Shown here piece by piece: positions 61,165 through 64,000 of a stretch of 64,000 nucleotides of DNA. This stretch comes from Hymenobacter polaris (GTDB lineage Bacteria; Bacteroidota; Bacteroidia; Cytophagales; Hymenobacteraceae), in assembly GCF_012927305.1 (NCBI RefSeq), contig NZ_JABBGH010000002.1, positions 1,406,773 to 1,470,772 of the forward strand, written 5' to 3'. The notes below the pieces were generated by a model, which was not told the origin of the DNA, made no database searches, and saw only the letters and a list, made by a program, of their open reading frames with translations. Both the position numbers and the translations under genes were made by a program. Within the stretch, counting starts at the first letter, position 1. Each line of letters begins with the position of its first letter.

Positions 61165-61515
61165 ATGAATTCTACGAGCACGCTCATCGACGGTATTCTC
61201 TACGTAACCCTCTCCGGAGACCTGATTGGTAGTCCCGATACCCAGCAGCTACTGCAGTTGGTGTCCTCGTACCTTGAAGAAGCCGTCACCAGTTGCGCCG
61301 TCGACCTGTCCGATATCCGCTACATCAACAGCACGGGCATTGGCGTGCTGGTGTCGCTGCTCACGAAGTTTCGCAGCCGCGGTGGCGAAATGGTGCTCAT
61401 CAACCCCGCCGACCATCCACGCAAGCTGCTGGCCCTTACCAAGCTCAACAATATCTTCACCATTGCTGCCGACCAGGCTGCCGCCCGCCAGCAACTTGCC
61501 CTAGCCGCCTCGTAA
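61165..61515 (+). CDS. STAS anti-sigma factor antagonist
   Basis: A 116-residue STAS protein. The phospho-accepting Ser is in YINSTGIGVLVSLLTKFRSR within the motif D-x-x-x-x-N-S-T-G-x-G. The fold begins GILYVTLSGDLIGSPDTQQL and ends NIFTIAADQAAARQQLAL. Such proteins control a sigma factor through an anti-sigma kinase, or control polysaccharide or stress pathways. No kinase partner is adjacent. Confidence 0.88.
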   Translation: MNSTSTLIDGILYVTLSGDLIGSPDTQQLLQLVSSYLEEAVTSCAVDLSDIRYINSTGIGVLVSLLTKFRSRGGEMVLINPADHPRKLLALTKLNNIFTIAADQAAARQQLALAAS

Positions 61516-61635
61516 GCGGCTATTTTTTTGTTTAAAAACCACGCTCAGGTTCTTTGCCGCTACTATGCGCTCAACAGTCCTCCGCATCAGGGGGCCTAGG
61601 GGCAAGTAATGCGTCCAGAACGAAACCCAATCAAA

Positions 61636-62904
61636 ATGCCCATCGACGTACTAGTAGGCCTCCAGTGGGGCGACGAAGGAAAAGGTAAAATTGTGGACGT
61701 GCTCGCGCCCACCTACGATGCCGTAGCTCGCTTCCAGGGCGGCCCTAATGCGGGCCACACCCTCACCTTCGGCGGCCAGAAGCACGTGCTGCACCAAGTG
61801 CCAAGCGGCATTTTCCACCCCCATATTATTAATGTAGTAGGCAATGGCGTCGTGCTTGATCCCGTCGTGTTTCGCCAGGAGCTGCAAAAGCTGACTGATA
61901 AGGGAGTAGAATGGGGTCAAAACCTGTACATCTCTAAAAAAGCCCAGCTCATTTTACCCAGCCACCGGGCCCTCGACCGCATCAGCGAAGAAGCGCGTGG
62001 CAACACCAAAATCGGCAGTACCCTCAAAGGCATTGGCCCCACCTATTCCGATAAAATCGGCCGCGTGGGCCTGCGCGTCGGCCACATTTTGCTGCCCGAT
62101 TTTCAGGAGCGCTACCAGGAAGCCGTAGCCCACCATGCTAGTATTGCCGCTCATTACCATAAGGAATTAGAGATTAAGGAATTCGAAGACGAGTTCTTCT
62201 CGGCCGTTGATTTCCTGCGTACCCTCCAGCTCACCGATACCGAGTACTTGCTCAATGACCTGCTAGCCCAAGGCAAGCGCATCCTTGCGGAGGGTGCGCA
62301 AGGCTCACTACTCGATATTGATTTTGGCACTTATCCCTACGTTACCTCGTCCAGTACCATTGCAGCGGGCGCCTGCACAGGCCTAGGGGTAGCCCCGCGC
62401 CATATTGACAAGGTATACGGCATTACCAAAGCTTATTGCACCCGCGTAGGCAGCGGTCCTTTTCCTACTGAACTAACTAATGAAGTAGGCGAGCAAATTC
62501 GCCAAGCCGGCCGCGAATTCGGTTCTACCACCGGTCGCCCCCGCCGCACCGGTTGGATAGACCTGCCGGCCCTGCGCTACGCCATCATGCTTAATGGCGT
62601 CACCGAGTTGCATCTTATGAAAGCCGATGTGCTAGATGGTTTCGCTGAAATTCAGGCCTGCACGCACTATCGCACTCCTAGCGGTGAGCATACCCCAAAT
62701 CTGCCTGACCCCGGTCAGCTTGAAGCTGTCGTTCCCGAATATCAAACCATTCCTGGTTGGCAGACCGACCTTACGCAACTCACTAGTGCAACTCAACTCC
62801 CCCTGGCTTTGCAAGAATACCTCAGCTTTTTAGAGGAGGAACTGCAAGTCCCAATCCGTATCGTCAGCGTAGGGCCCGACCGTGTAAGTACCCTATTCCG
62901 CTAA
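61636..62904 (+). CDS. purA: Adenylosuccinate synthetase
   Basis: A 422-residue enzyme that joins IMP and aspartate with GTP in AMP synthesis. The P-loop and catalytic Asp are in VLVGLQWGDEGKGKIVDVLA, and the His base is in FQGGPNAGHTL. Further segments include LPSHRALDRISEE, GTLKGIGPTYSDK-like (STLKGIGPTYSDKIGRVGLR) and LLDIDFGTYPYVTSSST. The start is MPIDVLVGLQ at 61636; an ATG at 61609 in the same frame adds nine residues. It lies upstream of the rRNA promoter region. Confidence 0.96.
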   Translation: MPIDVLVGLQWGDEGKGKIVDVLAPTYDAVARFQGGPNAGHTLTFGGQKHVLHQVPSGIFHPHIINVVGNGVVLDPVVFRQELQKLTDKGVEWGQNLYISKKAQLILPSHRALDRISEEARGNTKIGSTLKGIGPTYSDKIGRVGLRVGHILLPDFQERYQEAVAHHASIAAHYHKELEIKEFEDEFFSAVDFLRTLQLTDTEYLLNDLLAQGKRILAEGAQGSLLDIDFGTYPYVTSSSTIAAGACTGLGVAPRHIDKVYGITKAYCTRVGSGPFPTELTNEVGEQIRQAGREFGSTTGRPRRTGWIDLPALRYAIMLNGVTELHLMKADVLDGFAEIQACTHYRTPSGEHTPNLPDPGQLEAVVPEYQTIPGWQTDLTQLTSATQLPLALQEYLSFLEEELQVPIRIVSVGPDRVSTLFR

Positions 62905-63123
62905 TTCCGCTTTTATGACGCAATTCAGTGGCCAGCCTTGCCAACATGCTTACTCAGTCAACTGGTTGATAGATTCCCCAAGTTAGCTAGGCTAGCCGCT
63001 GAATTGCTTATACCAAGTGCCCCTTGGTAGCATTAGATAGCGAGACCTGCATAGGAGGTACAAAATTTTGTGCGCTGTAATCAACTACTTACAGTATGCG
63101 AAAGGGCTTTTTTTGCCGTGTTA

Positions 63124-63154
63124 CTTGCTTAGCAGTATAAACCCCCTACTTTTG
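63124..63154 (+). promoter_or_regulatory. rRNA promoter 1
   Basis: CTTG (63124-63127), 19-nt spacer, TACTTTTG (63147-63154), followed by CAGTCCCAAACGG, which resembles the downstream sequence of the tRNA-His promoter. Confidence 0.75.
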
Positions 63155-63301
63155 CAGTCCCAAACGGCAAACGGCTGTTGGAAAGACGAATTCTGAAACC
63201 TATTTGAGTTAGCGGCTTTGACTACGTAGGACCGGTAGACTTCAGGGTCTCGTTCTATGTATTGAAGCTATAGGCTTAAAGATTGTAGATGTTATAATCC
63301 A

Positions 63302-63333
63302 TTTGCAAGTCTGAGTGGCTTATAGGACTTTTG
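63302..63333 (+). promoter_or_regulatory. rRNA promoter 2, degenerate
   Basis: TTTG (63302-63305), 20-nt spacer, GACTTTTG (63326-63333), followed by CAGTCC. The -7 box lacks the first TA, so it is the weakest copy. Confidence 0.45.
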
Positions 63334-63390
63334 CAGTCCTGTTTTACTAAGGAATCAAATTCGAAAAAAAACAGATTTTTTAGCTTCAGA

Positions 63391-63421
63391 TTTGGAAAGT
63401 CAAAAAACTTTCTTACCTTTG
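63391..63421 (+). promoter_or_regulatory. rRNA promoter 3
   Basis: TTTG (63391-63394), 19-nt spacer and TACCTTTG (63414-63421), followed by CACTCCCAAACGG. An exact consensus match. Confidence 0.85.
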
Positions 63422-63561
63422 CACTCCCAAACGGAATAAAGGTTCTGAAAACTGAAGTAAAACGAGTTGTTTATTAACAAGTTAACTTCTTGATTCGCTT
63501 TAATCGAAAGCGAGCAAGCACTGAAAAGCTCACGAAAATCCTCAAAAATTTTCGCTAAAAG

Positions 63562-63592
63562 TTTGGAAGTCGAAAAAAAGCTCTTACCTTTG
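63562..63592 (+). promoter_or_regulatory. rRNA promoter 4
   Basis: TTTG (63562-63565), 19-nt spacer and TACCTTTG (63585-63592). The bases around -33 (GTTTGGAAGTC) resemble those of promoter 3. Confidence 0.85.
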
Positions 63593-63662
63593 CACCGCGC
63601 TTCAATCGGAAGCCACTGCAAGCAAGTCGGGTTGAAAAATTCTAAAAATTTTTCACTTAAAA

Positions 63663-63693
63663 CTTGTAGAATAAAAAATCTTGCTTACCTTTG
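63663..63693 (+). promoter_or_regulatory. rRNA promoter 5
   Basis: CTTG (63663-63666), 19-nt spacer and TACCTTTG (63686-63693), followed by CACTCCCAA. It lies about 230 nt upstream of mature 16S. Confidence 0.85.
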
Positions 63694-63921
63694 CACTCCC
63701 AATTAAAACAGGGTGCTGTAAACAGCGAGAAAGGGCAGCTTAATATGCCCGCCAAGTTGCTTCAATTGGAAGCGACAAACGTTCTTTGAATGACTGGAAA
63801 AGACAAATGGTAAGCTTGCAAAAGCAAGCAAATCACGTAATAACAAATTGAACTCGTCAATACGAGTCGGATTAGCCCTCAACATCATCCTTTTTTCGAG
63901 AAGGAGTAGAGAAACATTTTA

Positions 63922-64000
<79 letters not shown>

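Larger units (their letters stand above)
62905..63921 (+). other. rRNA leader with tandem promoters
   Basis: About 1 kb without genes between purA and 16S rRNA. It contains five tandem promoter-like units (below), a small hairpin CTGTAA...TTACAG near 63075-63094 with later T-run that may end the purA message, and a boxA-like GTTCTTTGA at 63781-63789. GC falls below 45% in its second half. Confidence 0.75.

Noticed and set aside
63400..63888. Two short minus-strand frames in the rRNA leader
   Set aside because: They are antisense to the tandem rRNA promoters and leader; no protein-like features.

Overview
The window looks like a chromosomal segment from a high-GC member of the Bacteroidota, most likely Hymenobacter or a close relative in the Hymenobacteraceae. 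Evidence: promoters match the Bacteroidota pattern (TTTG or CTTG, 19-20 nt, TAnnTTTG); most starts lack a Shine-Dalgarno sequence; gene types are typical (RemB/Wzi-like outer-membrane protein, M61 and S41 peptidases, FdhF/YdeP oxidoreductases, 7TM-DISM and TPR histidine kinases); and the last ~80 bases are the 5' end of a 16S rRNA gene of Bacteroidota type. Base composition is about 60-65% GC by eye, except for one AT-rich insert near 5.8-6.5 kb. No phage, insertion sequence or CRISPR array was seen.

Layout. 1-9.9 kb: partial outer-membrane protein, FemAB-like acyltransferase with upp, MscS channel, AT-rich orphan gene, MazF-type toxin-antitoxin pair, AraC regulator with FAD monooxygenase, and a small HExxH protein. 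10-19.5 kb: DEAD-box helicase, tRNA-His, PfkB kinase, thioredoxin-like protein, M61 peptidase, rpmH-rnpA, S41 protease and a small membrane protein. 19.5-24.3 kb: hldD, a BtuF/BtuC-like uptake pair, queD and lpxB. 24.4-35.7 kb: a molybdenum-enzyme region with fdhD, a small companion protein, two tandem FdhF/YdeP oxidoreductases, an oxalate/formate-family antiporter with a 47-residue membrane partner, moeA, and a MobB-like/MobA fusion.

35.8-49.9 kb is the most striking part. Five hybrid-free histidine kinases lie head to tail. Their catalytic modules are almost the same, but their sensor halves differ (7TM-DISM, two small polytopic membrane modules, two periplasmic TPR modules). They are followed by a single-domain response regulator and a response regulator fused to a class III adenylate cyclase. 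Facing the cyclase is an 898-residue membrane protein with HEAT-like repeats and a cyclic-nucleotide-binding domain. I read this as a candidate multi-input phosphorelay that feeds a cAMP output with a neighbouring cAMP effector; this is inference.

50-64 kb is housekeeping: clpX, a prolyl oligopeptidase, clpP, tig, tRNA-Leu, relA/spoT, CHY zinc finger protein, MFS transporter, fur-family regulator, STAS protein and purA. It ends in a ~1 kb non-coding region with about five tandem promoters before the 16S rRNA gene.

Two sequence-wide features stand out. The palindrome CCTAGG occurs about 95 times by hand count, against roughly 20 expected from composition, although CTAG is usually rare in bacteria. 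Also, several intergenic gaps are filled almost completely by long inverted repeats of unrelated sequence that end within a few bases of the next start codon.
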